Below are positions 30,852 through 39,681 of a stretch of DNA of 64,000 nt, in pieces. Positions within the stretch are counted from its first letter, which is position 1. Every line of letters begins with the position of its first letter. The notes under the pieces were generated by a model, which had not been told where the DNA came from, did no database searches, and was given only the letters and a program-made list of their open reading frames with translations. The stretch is from Halomonas qaidamensis (GTDB lineage Bacteria; Pseudomonadota; Gammaproteobacteria; Pseudomonadales; Halomonadaceae), in NCBI RefSeq assembly GCF_025917315.1, contig NZ_CP080627.1:3100001-3164000 (forward strand), written 5' to 3'. A program made the translations under genes and the position numbers.

Positions 30852-30905
30852 ATGACAATAAGAGGATGTGAATGGATCGCCAGGACGTGTTACAGCAACT
30901 TGTAA
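30852..30905 (+). other. Short upstream reading frame overlapping the regulator start
   Basis: A 17-codon frame (MTIRGCEWIARTCYSNL) starts at an ATG with a good GAGGAG site and overlaps the regulator start at 30872 in another frame. It could tune regulator translation; it could also be chance. Confidence 0.3.
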
Positions 30906-32290
30906 AACGCTATGCCCAGCAGCCTGAGCGTTTGAGTAAACAAGTGCGCCTAGAGCAAGCCCTGAGACAGGCGGTCTCCCAAGCGTGGCCGCACCAAACT
31001 CGCCTGCCATCACACCGGCAGTTGGCAGTAACGTTGGGTGTTGCTCGACACACGCTGTCTCGTGCCATTGCGTCGCTTATTGAAGAAGGCCTACTGACGA
31101 CGTTTCATGGCAAAGGCACCTGGAGTTGTAAGAAAGAAGTGTCTGCCGCGCCAACACCGCCAAGTGTTAAGCTTTCGAAACGCGCTCAACAAGTGTTGCG
31201 CTGGCCAGGGGCGAGCACGGTGCAAAGCGGTGCCTTTGTGCCTGGCATACCGGACATCGCGCAGTTTCCAATGCGCAAGTGGCGTCAGCTTTATGCCAGC
31301 GTCACCGTGCCACAAAATGCTTTGCTGCTCTCTTACTCTACCGGCGGATATGGCCCGCTTAAGCGCGCAATCCGAGAGTTTCTGGCACGCTGGCGCAATA
31401 TTCATTGTGATATTGAGCAAATCATTATCACCGACGGTACCCATAACGGCATTGAGCTATGCGCCATGGCATTAGCCGATGTAGGCGATACCGTGGCAAT
31501 AGAGTCACCCTGCTACTGGGGGGCGCGCAACATATTCACTGCGGCCGGTCTTTCGATTGAGATGCTGCCTTGGTTTCCCGATAGCGGGCACGCTTTACCG
31601 CAGACAACCGATAATATTGCGCTTGCCTATTTGACCGGCTCACATCACTACCCGCTTAGCGTGCCTACAAACGCTACGCATAAGCAGCAGTTGTGTACTG
31701 CGCTATCGCCTACTTATGTGGTTGAAGATGACTACGAATTCACCCGAGACGATCACACTAACCTGCTGTTTGATCCAAACTCGGAACGCCATTTACTAGT
31801 AGGTTCGTTCTCTAAGATGATGTTTCCCGGCCTGCGGCTTGGCTACTTGGTAGTGCCACACCACTTGGCAGGCCCGATGAATCGCTTGCGCAGCGAGTTA
31901 TTTCGCGAAGGCCGTATGCTTGAACAAGCGGTATTGGCACAGTTTATGTTTGATGGTGATTTAGATGCCTGGTGCCGCCGTATTCAGCGCGACTATTTAG
32001 GCCGCCAGCAGGTGCTTCATGACCAACTCAGCTCACTGCCCAAGGTAAGCAATGTGTCTCCCCCGACTAGCGCAATTAGCTTGTGCGTTGAGTTTGCACC
32101 AGGGGTTAATGATGTGGCACTTGCCCAAGCACTGCTCAAAGAACACTTCATTGTTCGTCCGCTAAGCACGGTATGCACTAAGACAGATCCACGCGTTGGC
32201 TTGGTAATGGGCGTGGGCATGCTATCAGGGGTAACATTAGTGCGTGAAGCACAGCGGCTGCGCCGCTGTTTAGAGTTACTGCTGCGTTAA
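30872..32290 (+). CDS. gabR: MocR/GabR-type transcriptional regulator of gabDT
   Basis: Fusion of an N-terminal GntR winged helix (about residues 20-80, with LPSHRQLAVTLGVARHTLSRA) and a fold-type I aminotransferase-like effector domain. The PLP lysine is in LVGSFSKMMFPGLRLGYLV and the PLP phosphate region in VEDDYEFTR. Length is 472 residues. Divergence from gabD strongly suggests it activates gabDT in response to GABA-PLP, as GabR does in Bacillus; that effector is inferred. GAGGATGTGA precedes the ATG. Confidence 0.85.
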   Translation: MDRQDVLQQLVKRYAQQPERLSKQVRLEQALRQAVSQAWPHQTRLPSHRQLAVTLGVARHTLSRAIASLIEEGLLTTFHGKGTWSCKKEVSAAPTPPSVKLSKRAQQVLRWPGASTVQSGAFVPGIPDIAQFPMRKWRQLYASVTVPQNALLLSYSTGGYGPLKRAIREFLARWRNIHCDIEQIIITDGTHNGIELCAMALADVGDTVAIESPCYWGARNIFTAAGLSIEMLPWFPDSGHALPQTTDNIALAYLTGSHHYPLSVPTNATHKQQLCTALSPTYVVEDDYEFTRDDHTNLLFDPNSERHLLVGSFSKMMFPGLRLGYLVVPHHLAGPMNRLRSELFREGRMLEQAVLAQFMFDGDLDAWCRRIQRDYLGRQQVLHDQLSSLPKVSNVSPPTSAISLCVEFAPGVNDVALAQALLKEHFIVRPLSTVCTKTDPRVGLVMGVGMLSGVTLVREAQRLRRCLELLLR

Positions 32291-32367
32291 GCGCAAGGTT
32301 TAGAAAGTATTAGTGGCACGCTTTAGGTCTATTGATAAAAGCGCAGCCGCAAAAACGTCTTCACTAG

Positions 32368-32423
32368 AACTCATTTATAAGAGCTTATTTATAAGAGCTT
32401 ATTTATAAAAACTTATTCACAAG
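32368..32423. repeat. 14-bp imperfect tandem repeat upstream of the lytic transglycosylase gene
   Basis: Four units: AACTCATTTATAAG, AGCTTATTTATAAG, AGCTTATTTATAAA, AACTTATTCACAAG, ending 9 bp before the start codon at 32433. The last unit overlaps the ribosome-binding region (AAGGAT). Confidence 0.85.
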
Positions 32424-32432
32424 GATTTTGTC

Positions 32433-33128
32433 ATGCGTCGCCCTGTTGATAATTCTATCGATAAGCGTTTTAGGGTCAGGTTCTCGTTACCCTTCACGGC
32501 ACTCCGCCTATTGATAGCGCTGAGCGCCATACTCGTTGTTTCAGGCTGCGCAACCTTTGCTCCTAGCCCGCCTGAAGATCAGAGCAATATTTGTGAAATC
32601 TTTCGTGAGCAGCCGAGCTGGTATGACTATGCTCGGGAATCAGAAGAGAAATGGGGCACGCCTATTGCCACGCAGATGGCGTTTATTCAGCAGGAATCTT
32701 CATTTCGCAGCCATGTGCGCCCAGACCGCAAATATTACCTGGGCTTTATTCCCGGCCCCCGTCCTTCTTCAGCTAAAGGTTATGCCCAGGCCCAAGACCC
32801 AGTATGGGGAGAGTACCGTGACCAAGCAGGCAGTTTGATGGCACGGCGTACGCATATGAAGCACGCCACTGATTTTATTGGTTGGTATAATCGCCGTTCT
32901 CAGCAACAGGCGGGCATTTCGCTAAGTAATCCTGAACACCTTTATTACGCTTACCATGAAGGCGCAGGGGGTTATCAGCGAGGCTCCTACCGCAGTAAAC
33001 CCCACGTACTGCGTGCAGGCAGCCAAGTGGCAGCCCGCGCTAACCGTTATCAAGCGCAGCTCAACGCTTGCGAAGCAGAGTTTCAGTGCCGCAAGTTTTA
33101 TCAAGTCTGGCCGTTTTGTCGTAGTTAA
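32433..33128 (+). CDS. Lipoprotein with lytic transglycosylase (SLT) domain
   Basis: The N terminus has a cytoplasmic basic stretch, a hydrophobic signal (about 21-36) and a lipobox VSGC with Cys39, so a lipoprotein is predicted. The domain from residue 55 has IATQMAFIQQESSFRSHVRP, whose Glu88 aligns with the catalytic Glu of soluble lytic transglycosylases, then AKGYAQAQDPVWGEYR and YYAYHEGAGGYQRGSY. Length is 231 residues. It would cleave peptidoglycan glycan strands from the membrane side. It has no obvious tie to the polyamine genes around it. Confidence 0.85.
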   Translation: MRRPVDNSIDKRFRVRFSLPFTALRLLIALSAILVVSGCATFAPSPPEDQSNICEIFREQPSWYDYARESEEKWGTPIATQMAFIQQESSFRSHVRPDRKYYLGFIPGPRPSSAKGYAQAQDPVWGEYRDQAGSLMARRTHMKHATDFIGWYNRRSQQQAGISLSNPEHLYYAYHEGAGGYQRGSYRSKPHVLRAGSQVAARANRYQAQLNACEAEFQCRKFYQVWPFCRS

Positions 33129-33279
33129 GAGGCTCACTCATAGCACTACTAAGTGGCGTGTAAGTGACATGGCTAATAAGTGGCACGGCATTAGTAAGCG
33201 TTGTGTTTTTGACAACACTACTTTCTGGCGTGGTAATAGTTGGCATGGTGAAACAATAACGGTAGCCATGCCAATGATG

Positions 33280-33831
33280 TCAGAACGCCTTACCGGGCGT
33301 AGCGCAGCTAATTATCTTACAGGGAGCATCCCCAATGTTTCGGAAACGATGCGGAACGCTTGTCTTGAAATAATAAGACTCCCCCGGCCCTAAACGTCTA
33401 GCAGTGCTCCCAACAATAACTTCGATCTCGCCTTCTACTACAAAGCCAGCCTCTTCACCATAGTGAGTAATCATAGCCTGGCCAGTGTCAGCGCCCGGCA
33501 AATATTGTTCGACCATAAACGCCAATGCACGGTTGGGCCGATTTGCTCCGACCAGCTTGAAGGAAATATCACCGGATGCGATATCAACCAAGTCATCCGC
33601 CGAATAGAAAATCTGCTCCTGGCTATCAAGATCCATCGTAAAAAAATCACCAACGCTCATAGAGAAAGCGTTTAGGATTTTCTTCAGAGAACTGACTGAT
33701 GGGCTAACTTTTCCTTGCTCTATAAGCGAAAGGCTTGAGTGAGTGACCCCACACAGCTTTGCCAGTTCACGCTGCGAAATTCCTCGCTGTTTGCGCAAGG
33801 AGCGCAAGCTCGCACCCACGTCATCCGACAT
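33280..33831 (-). CDS. puuR: PuuR-like XRE-cupin transcriptional regulator
   Basis: An N-terminal helix-turn-helix (residues 8-62, SQRELAKLCGVTHSSLSLIE) is fused to a C-terminal cupin domain (about 105-180, HYGEEAGFVVEGEIEVIVG and LGPGESYYFKTSVPHRFRN). At 183 residues it matches PuuR of E. coli, which represses putrescine catabolism and responds to putrescine. It lies at the end of the puu cluster and is read in the same direction as nhaC, puuC, spuC and puuD, but is separated from them by a terminator. The 33129-33279 stretch before it holds no gene. Confidence 0.85.
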   Translation of the reverse strand: MSDDVGASLRSLRKQRGISQRELAKLCGVTHSSLSLIEQGKVSPSVSSLKKILNAFSMSVGDFFTMDLDSQEQIFYSADDLVDIASGDISFKLVGANRPNRALAFMVEQYLPGADTGQAMITHYGEEAGFVVEGEIEVIVGSTARRLGPGESYYFKTSVPHRFRNIGDAPCKIISCATPGKAF

Positions 33832-33915
33832 GCCTTTTTCACTCCCTATTAATAAGTGAATTAATTTAAATCAGTGAATTACGTTGACGGTTTATTGACG
33901 GGCACATAATAGCGC

Positions 33916-33940
33916 AAAAAAAACCCCACGGCTGTGGGGC
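33916..33940 (-). terminator. Intrinsic terminator after the nhaC gene
   Basis: On the minus strand GCCCCAC-AGCC-GTGGGG is followed by eight T. It ends the puuD-spuC-puuC-nhaC operon and separates it from puuR. Confidence 0.85.
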
Positions 33941-34007
33941 AATCTCTCAATTAACGTGGTGTTTTGAAAAATAGGTATCTTAATCAGCCTCAGCCATCAT
34001 ACTCCGC

Positions 34008-35462
34008 TCAGGCGCTACGGGCACCGGCCAACCCTGCGTCGTTACCCGCCGTTTGAGGGTCGTCTTCATAGGCGATACGGAAGCCGGTAAAACCATAAAG
34101 AAGAGCAAACATCGGACTCAGCAACGCCAGAAAGGCGTAGGGCGCATAGCTAAAGGCACTGACCCCAAGCGTGGCAAACATAAAGGCACCGCAGGTATTC
34201 CAGGGCACCAATGGTGATGTCATGGTGCCTGCATCTTCTACCGTGCGAGACAGGTTTTTCAGCTTGAGCGAACGGCGCCTGTACTCGTTGGCATACATAC
34301 GGGCAGGCAGAATAATACTCAGATACTGATCGCAACCCACGACGTTAGCGGCCATTGATGTTGCTACCGTTGTAGCAATCAGGCTGCCAGTAGTCTTAGC
34401 CAGTTTAAGCAGACTCTCAACAATCGTGCGAAAGAACCCTGCCGACTCAAGAATTCCGCCAAAGCTCATCGCGATAATGATTAGCGAAACCGTCCACATC
34501 ATGGCGCTGACACCGCCGTTGGTCAGCAGCTCGTCTACCGTCACGTTTCCAGTATCGACCGCGTAGCCTTCCACAAAAATAGTGAAGCTATCGCCTAAAG
34601 GCACGTCCTGAACCACAATCGCGCAGACAATCCCCATCAATGAGCCTACAGAAAGCGCAGGAATGGCGGGTACTTTCTTAATCATCATCACGATAACCGC
34701 CGCTGGTACCAGCAGCAGCCAGGGGCTGATGATAAACAACTCATTGAGACTCTGCTGCAACTCGGCTACTTGTGTTGCGCCATCACCAGAAGGCGTCATG
34801 TTCAAGCCGATGATAGTATAAAGCACCAAAGCAACTGCTAGCGCAGGGACCGTGGTGTAAAGCATATAGCGAATGTGTTCAAACAGATCAACGCCAACCA
34901 CACCTGGCGCCATATTGGTGGTTTCAGAAAGCGGAGAAATTTTGTCGCCAAAATAAACGCCTGAGATCACGGCTCCCGCGACCATTGCGGGATTAAGGCC
35001 TAGCCCTTCACCAACGCCCATTAAGGCGATACCAATAGTCCCGGCCGCCGTCCAGGCATTTCCCCCAGCCAACGATACTAAACAGCAGATTAAGCACGCC
35101 GCGACCAAGAAGTAATCTGGCGCCAGAATGCTCAGGCCGTAATAGATCATCGTGGGCACAATCCCACCAGCAATCCAGTAGCCAATAATCGTGCCGATAA
35201 TAATCAGAATGACAATTGCCTGAGTCGTCAGGCCAATAGAGCGCATGATACCCGCTTCAAGTTGTTTCCAGCGGCTACCCGTCGCAATAGCCACCACCGT
35301 CGCCACAATCGCACTTAAAAACAGTGGCAGGTGCGGATCTGTCTCGAAGTAGCCAATAAATACGCCCAATGATGCCGCCATAAACACAATCGGTATCATG
35401 GTCGCTTTTAAACTTGGCCGCGGTGTTTCCTGATCGTCCTTAGCAGTAGTGTCGGTCGACAT
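34008..35462 (-). CDS. NhaC-family antiporter in the putrescine cluster
   Basis: Integral membrane protein of about 484 residues with roughly 11-12 hydrophobic segments. Family-like stretches are GGNAWTAAGTIGIALMGVGEG, VYFGDKISPLSETTNMAPGV and SLVPWNTCGAFM-like SPLVPWNTCGAFMFATLGV, typical of NhaC Na+/H+ antiporters (which include the malate/lactate exchanger MleN). I take the ATG at 35462 (MSTDTTAKDDQETP), preceded by GAGG; a longer reading to 35615 adds an unlikely non-membrane extension. Position downstream of puuC suggests the substrate may be a polyamine-pathway solute, but Na+/H+ exchange is equally possible. Confidence 0.85.
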   Translation of the reverse strand: MSTDTTAKDDQETPRPSLKATMIPIVFMAASLGVFIGYFETDPHLPLFLSAIVATVVAIATGSRWKQLEAGIMRSIGLTTQAIVILIIIGTIIGYWIAGGIVPTMIYYGLSILAPDYFLVAACLICCLVSLAGGNAWTAAGTIGIALMGVGEGLGLNPAMVAGAVISGVYFGDKISPLSETTNMAPGVVGVDLFEHIRYMLYTTVPALAVALVLYTIIGLNMTPSGDGATQVAELQQSLNELFIISPWLLLVPAAVIVMMIKKVPAIPALSVGSLMGIVCAIVVQDVPLGDSFTIFVEGYAVDTGNVTVDELLTNGGVSAMMWTVSLIIIAMSFGGILESAGFFRTIVESLLKLAKTTGSLIATTVATSMAANVVGCDQYLSIILPARMYANEYRRRSLKLKNLSRTVEDAGTMTSPLVPWNTCGAFMFATLGVSAFSYAPYAFLALLSPMFALLYGFTGFRIAYEDDPQTAGNDAGLAGARSA

Positions 35463-35669
35463 AATGTCCTCACTCAGCATTTGCTTGTTGTTGGTGTTGG
35501 TAGCGATATAGCCGCGTAAAAAACCGTTTTGCAGGTCCGCTAGGACCATCGCAAAGCGTGTTATTACATGTTTGATAAGGTGTTTAGGCACAGGGGAGCC
35601 GTTACCAGGTGCCACCGCTTGAACGGCAGCGCCTGGCGCTGTAGGTAACTCAACGTAATGTCTTCAATG

Positions 35670-35692
35670 GCGGTTCGCTCGTCACGAACCGC
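35670..35692 (-). other. Hairpin between puuC and nhaC
   Basis: GCGGTTCG and CGAACCGC form a perfect 8-bp stem just after the puuC stop, without a U-tract. It may protect the puuC 3' end or reduce nhaC expression. The rest of the 35463-35697 gap shows no gene. Confidence 0.4.
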
Positions 35693-35697
35693 AATGT

Positions 35698-37197
35698 TTA
35701 GGGGCTAAGCGACATCCACACTGTTTTCACTTCACAGTATTTCTCTTGCGCGTGAAGCGATTTATCGCGCCCATTGCCGGACTGCTTAACGCCACCGAAG
35801 GGAACAGTCTGATCGATACCAGCCCAGTTATTCACATATACCTGGCCAGATTGCAGACGCCGAGAGACCCGCATGATGCGGTCAATATCTTGGCTCCAAA
35901 CTCCAGCAGCAAGGCCGTAGTCGCTGTCATTAGCCAGCGCAATCGCTTGCTCTTCGCTGTCGAAACCAAACACACTCAGCACAGGGCCAAATATTTCTTC
36001 GCGGCCAATGCGCATCTCGGGAGTTACATCATCGAAGACTGTAGGCGGCAGGAAATACCCATTGGAACCGCTAGGTTCGCCGCCTAGCCTCAGGGTAGCG
36101 CCTTCATTTTCACCTTGGCGTATATACTCCAGTACGCGTTGGTACTGCGCTTCATCCACCATGGCGCCCATGAAGCTAGCTGGATCGAGCGGGTCTCCAG
36201 GTTGCATATGCTCAGCAGCTTTCACCACGCGGGCCACAAAGTCTTTGCGAATACTGTTTTCCACCAACAGGCGTGAACCAGCAATACAGACTTCGCCTTG
36301 GTTGTGGAAAATAGCTTCCGCAGCGCTTTTAGCGACGGCATCAAGGTGTTGGCAGTCGGCGAAAACGATGTTGGGGCTTTTGCCGCCACACTCCAGAAAC
36401 ACGCGTTTCAGGTTGGATTGTCCCGCGTACTGCATCAGCTGTTTGCCCACGCCGGTGGAGCCTGTAAATGCAAGACCATCGACCTGCATTGAAAGCGCCA
36501 AAGCCTTGCCCACCGTATGGCCGTAACCTGGCAGCACCTGAAAGACGCCATCGGGAATACCCGCTTCCTTGGCAAGATGTGCCAAGCGCAGCGCTGACAA
36601 AGGTGATTTTTCCGACGGTTTGAGAATGACGCTGTTGCCCGCCGCCAGAGCCGGTGCAATCTTCCACGACGTCATCATTAGTGGGAAATTCCACGGCACA
36701 ATGGCAGCGATAACGCCCATTGGCTCGCGCAGTACCAACCCTAGCGCGCGATCTCCAGTAGGTGCCACTTCACCGTAAAGCTTGTCGATACATTCCGCCT
36801 GATAGCGCAGGCAGGCAACAGTGCCTGCCAAATCCCCTAGCGAGCTGGAAATCGGCTTACCCATATCCAACGTATCTAACAGCGCCAATTCATCGCGGTG
36901 GGCCTCTACCAGCTCGGCTAGACGCAGTAGCACCCGCTTGCGCTTACTTGGGTGGCAACGTGACCAGACACCACTTTCAAAGGTTGCACGGGCTGCTTGC
37001 GTCGCAAGCTCAGCATCTTGAGCATCGCAGCTGGCCACCTCTGCAAGAACATGCCCGGTGGCAGGGTTAATGCTGGTCAGCGTGCTGCCATCGACGGCAG
37101 CGACAAACTCACCATTAATGAAGGCGCGCGTTTCAAAGCTCAACGATGAAGCTTTTGATTGCCAGTCGGCGAGGGTTTTCGGTGTATCTGCCGCCAT
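35698..37197 (-). CDS. puuC: Gamma-glutamyl-gamma-aminobutyraldehyde dehydrogenase
   Basis: NAD(P)-dependent aldehyde dehydrogenase oxidising gamma-glutamyl-aminobutyraldehyde (and probably 4-aminobutanal) in putrescine breakdown. Motifs: PWNFPLMMTSWKIAPALAAG, LKPSEKSPLSAL, FTGSTGVGKQL, LECGGKSPNIVFADC with the base Glu, and the catalytic Cys in NQGEVCIAGSRLL. Length is 499 residues, matching PuuC. The start codon overlaps the spuC stop by one base (TAATG). The context between spuC/puuD and nhaC supports this over a general betaine-aldehyde dehydrogenase. Confidence 0.92.
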   Translation of the reverse strand: MAADTPKTLADWQSKASSLSFETRAFINGEFVAAVDGSTLTSINPATGHVLAEVASCDAQDAELATQAARATFESGVWSRCHPSKRKRVLLRLAELVEAHRDELALLDTLDMGKPISSSLGDLAGTVACLRYQAECIDKLYGEVAPTGDRALGLVLREPMGVIAAIVPWNFPLMMTSWKIAPALAAGNSVILKPSEKSPLSALRLAHLAKEAGIPDGVFQVLPGYGHTVGKALALSMQVDGLAFTGSTGVGKQLMQYAGQSNLKRVFLECGGKSPNIVFADCQHLDAVAKSAAEAIFHNQGEVCIAGSRLLVENSIRKDFVARVVKAAEHMQPGDPLDPASFMGAMVDEAQYQRVLEYIRQGENEGATLRLGGEPSGSNGYFLPPTVFDDVTPEMRIGREEIFGPVLSVFGFDSEEQAIALANDSDYGLAAGVWSQDIDRIMRVSRRLQSGQVYVNNWAGIDQTVPFGGVKQSGNGRDKSLHAQEKYCEVKTVWMSLSP

Positions 37198-38573
37198 TAT
37201 GCACTCTCCATAGGGTGTGTTATCGCCAGCTTTTCAGCGGTTTTATCCAACGCCAAACGCGCCTTGCTGACTAATTCATCGATTTCATCGCAGGTAATAG
37301 TGAGCGGCGGAGAGATCACCATCGTATCGCCCACTGAACGCATCACCAGGCCACTTTCAAAGCACAAATCACGACACAGATTGCCCGCAGAAAGAGACTT
37401 ATCGAAGCGTTCGCCGGTACTCTTGTCGGCGACTATTTCTAGTGCACCAATCAAGCCTAACGAACGGGCTTCACCCACCAACGGATGCTCAGCCAGTTCC
37501 TGCCAACGCTTAGCCAGATAGGGTCCCAATTCATCGCGGACTTTCTCGACTACCCGTTCACTTTCCAGCAATTCGAGGTTTTTAAGCGCAACAGCCGCAC
37601 ACACAGGGTGGCCGGAATAAGTAAAGCCGTGGAAGAACTCACCGCCGTCTTCGATCAGCGTATCGGCTACGCGATCTCCCACCAGCACCGCGCCAATGGG
37701 CAGATAGCCCGACGACAACCCTTTGGCAATCGGCATCAGGTCAGGTTTTAACCCATAGTGAGTACTGCCAAACCACTCGCCTAAACGTCCGAAGCCGCAA
37801 ATGACTTCATCGGCAATCAACAGAATGTCGTACTTGGCCAACACCTCTTTCACCGCAGGCCAATAGCTGTCCGGCGGAATGATCGCACCGCCTGCGCCCT
37901 GCACCGGCTCAGCAATAAAAGCCGCCACTTTGTCTTCACCTAACGCCAGAATTTGCTCTTCCAACGCTTGGGCACACTGCTTGCCAAAGGATTCCTGGCT
38001 CATGTCGCGCCCTTCACCAAACCAGTAAGGCTGGCAAATATGGGTAATCCCCGGCACACATGGACCGCCTTGATCATGCATCGGCGCCATCCCGCCAAGG
38101 CTCATGCCTGCGACAGTAGAGCCGTGATAACCATTTTCACGCGAGATAACCCATTGCTTTTCCGGCTTGCCCTTAATCGCCCAATAGCGTCGTATCATGC
38201 GCAGCACGGTATCGTTGGCTTCAGACCCGGACCCCGTGAAGAACACATGATTGATATGCTCGGGTGCCAGCTCACTCAGCTTTGCGGCCAGCTTCACTGC
38301 CGGTGGGTGGGTGGTTTTAAAGAAGTTGTTGTAATACGGCAGCTGCTGCATCTGCTCGGTGGCGGCGTCAACCAACTCCTGACGCCCGTAACCGAGATTG
38401 ACGCACCAAAGACCCGCCATACCATCAAGAATACGACTGCCCTGGCTGTCGTAAATGTATACCCCATCGGCATGGGTGATAATTCGGCTACCCTCTTCGC
38501 CAAGTGATTTAAAATCAGTGAATGGATGAAGGTGATGTTGGCGATCCAGCGTCTGATAGTCCTGGGTCTGCAT
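37197..38573 (-). CDS. spuC: Putrescine-pyruvate aminotransferase (SpuC type)
   Basis: Class III PLP aminotransferase of 458 residues. It resembles Pseudomonas SpuC, which moves an amino group from putrescine to pyruvate, giving 4-aminobutanal and alanine. Motifs: DGMAGLWCVNLGYGRQEL, FFTGSGSEANDTVLRM, GYHGSTVAGMSLGG, AAFIAEPVQGAGGAIIPP, LIADEVICGFGRLGEW and the PLP lysine in MPIAKGLSSGYLP. Coupled to puuC by a 1-base overlap; 35 bp after puuD. Other omega-aminotransferase substrates cannot be excluded. Confidence 0.88.
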   Translation of the reverse strand: MQTQDYQTLDRQHHLHPFTDFKSLGEEGSRIITHADGVYIYDSQGSRILDGMAGLWCVNLGYGRQELVDAATEQMQQLPYYNNFFKTTHPPAVKLAAKLSELAPEHINHVFFTGSGSEANDTVLRMIRRYWAIKGKPEKQWVISRENGYHGSTVAGMSLGGMAPMHDQGGPCVPGITHICQPYWFGEGRDMSQESFGKQCAQALEEQILALGEDKVAAFIAEPVQGAGGAIIPPDSYWPAVKEVLAKYDILLIADEVICGFGRLGEWFGSTHYGLKPDLMPIAKGLSSGYLPIGAVLVGDRVADTLIEDGGEFFHGFTYSGHPVCAAVALKNLELLESERVVEKVRDELGPYLAKRWQELAEHPLVGEARSLGLIGALEIVADKSTGERFDKSLSAGNLCRDLCFESGLVMRSVGDTMVISPPLTITCDEIDELVSKARLALDKTAEKLAITHPMESA

Positions 38574-38608
38574 AGGTCAGTTCCTGTTCAAGTCGTTGCA
38601 ACAAGCGT

Positions 38609-39415
38609 TCAGCTAGCAGCAAGCTGGGCGGCGCGTTGGGTACGATGCTGACGGCAGGCCGCCGCAAACCCCTGAAACAGTGCGTCATAGAAAGGATGTT
38701 CTTTAGGACGCCACTCCGGATGCCACTGAACAGCCAGGGCGAACGCAGCAGCGTCGCGTACGGAAATCGCTTCAACTAACCCATCAGGCGCCCAGGCTTC
38801 TGCCTCAAGGCCCGCTGCAAGCTGATTAATCCCCTGCTGATGAAGTGAGTTCACCTCAGCCTGCTCGCTGCTATAGAGCGCTGCCAAGGCACCACCCGGG
38901 CGGATGCTTACCGTATGAGAGGGAGCATAGTGGCCCGCCACATCGTCAGCGGGCGGCTCACGATGATCGAGCATGCCTGGTAGCGTTTGAACTGCCTGAT
39001 GAAGCGTGCCCCCAAAGGCGACATTCATTTCCTGAAAGCCGCGACAAATGCCAAACAGAGGCAACGCCTGACGTAGCGCCTCATGCACCCAGCAAAGCGC
39101 CGCTTCATCGCGCCGAGCATCAGCGCGGGTATTCTCTTGGGCGCGTTCAGCACCATAGCGGTCAGGAGCAACGTTGGTATAACTGCCGGTTAGCAGCAAG
39201 CCATCCAGACTACTCAACAGAGCGACGGCCTGCTCAGTACGCTGCTCGGGTGTCAACATATCAGCGGCTAACACAGGAAGAATCACCGGCGTGATGTCGT
39301 ACTGGTAGAGTGCCTCCAGATATTTATCGGTCACTATCTGCGCAGGATGGCCTTCCACTTCTCGGCAGCAGGCGATAACACCCACCAGTGGGCGTCGGAA
39401 ATGCGTTGCTTGCAT
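38609..39415 (-). CDS. puuD: Gamma-glutamyl-gamma-aminobutyrate hydrolase
   Basis: Class I glutamine-amidotransferase-like hydrolase (peptidase C26) that releases GABA and glutamate from gamma-glutamyl-GABA. The nucleophile Cys is in LFGICRGFQEMNVAFGG, and the His and Glu of the triad are in AVQWHPEWRPKEHPF. Length is about 268 residues. I use the ATG at 39415 (MQATHFRRPLVGVIAC); a TTG two codons upstream is possible, and neither has a clear ribosome binding site. First gene of the minus-strand puuD-spuC-puuC-nhaC operon, divergent from puuA. Confidence 0.9.
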   Translation of the reverse strand: MQATHFRRPLVGVIACCREVEGHPAQIVTDKYLEALYQYDITPVILPVLAADMLTPEQRTEQAVALLSSLDGLLLTGSYTNVAPDRYGAERAQENTRADARRDEAALCWVHEALRQALPLFGICRGFQEMNVAFGGTLHQAVQTLPGMLDHREPPADDVAGHYAPSHTVSIRPGGALAALYSSEQAEVNSLHQQGINQLAAGLEAEAWAPDGLVEAISVRDAAAFALAVQWHPEWRPKEHPFYDALFQGFAAACRQHRTQRAAQLAAS

Positions 39416-39681
39416 AGTCAAACCACTTTGTCAGTTGTTATGTTTTATTCAACAGTCACTTCAACATAGCGTGGCTTGTTTTATTTTCCAATAGCAAAAT
39501 AGAATTTTTATGAAAAAACACCACAATTATCTGATAAACAAGCAATTAAAAAATAAAATTAACAATTCCTAAATTAAAACCACTATTTTTTGTTATTAAA
39601 TAATTGACACAGGCGACTGTCGACGCAAGGATACTGTTAGCAGAAACACAACTAAAACGGCATAAAAATAAGGTACAACGT
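39416..39681. promoter_or_regulatory. AT-rich divergent control region puuD/puuA
   Basis: A markedly AT-rich 266-bp gap between the divergent puuD and puuA genes, with A/T runs around 39480-39600 and a TTGACA at 39604-39609 that could be a -35 box, though no -10 box sits at the ideal distance. The PuuR-like protein probably acts here; I cannot pick out a certain operator. Confidence 0.45.

Noticed and set aside
33129..33279. GTGGCATGG/AAGTGGCACGG-like recurring words before puuR
   Set aside because: The spacing is irregular and the similarity too weak to call a repeat array or gene.
35463..35615. N-terminal extension of the NhaC-family protein
   Set aside because: No ribosome binding site and no family similarity; the ATG at 35462 has GAGG in front.
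39604..39638. TTGACA plus a downstream TACTGT/GATACT as a puuA promoter
   Set aside because: The spacer is 20 nt or more, too long for a normal sigma-70 promoter; only the region is reported as regulatory.
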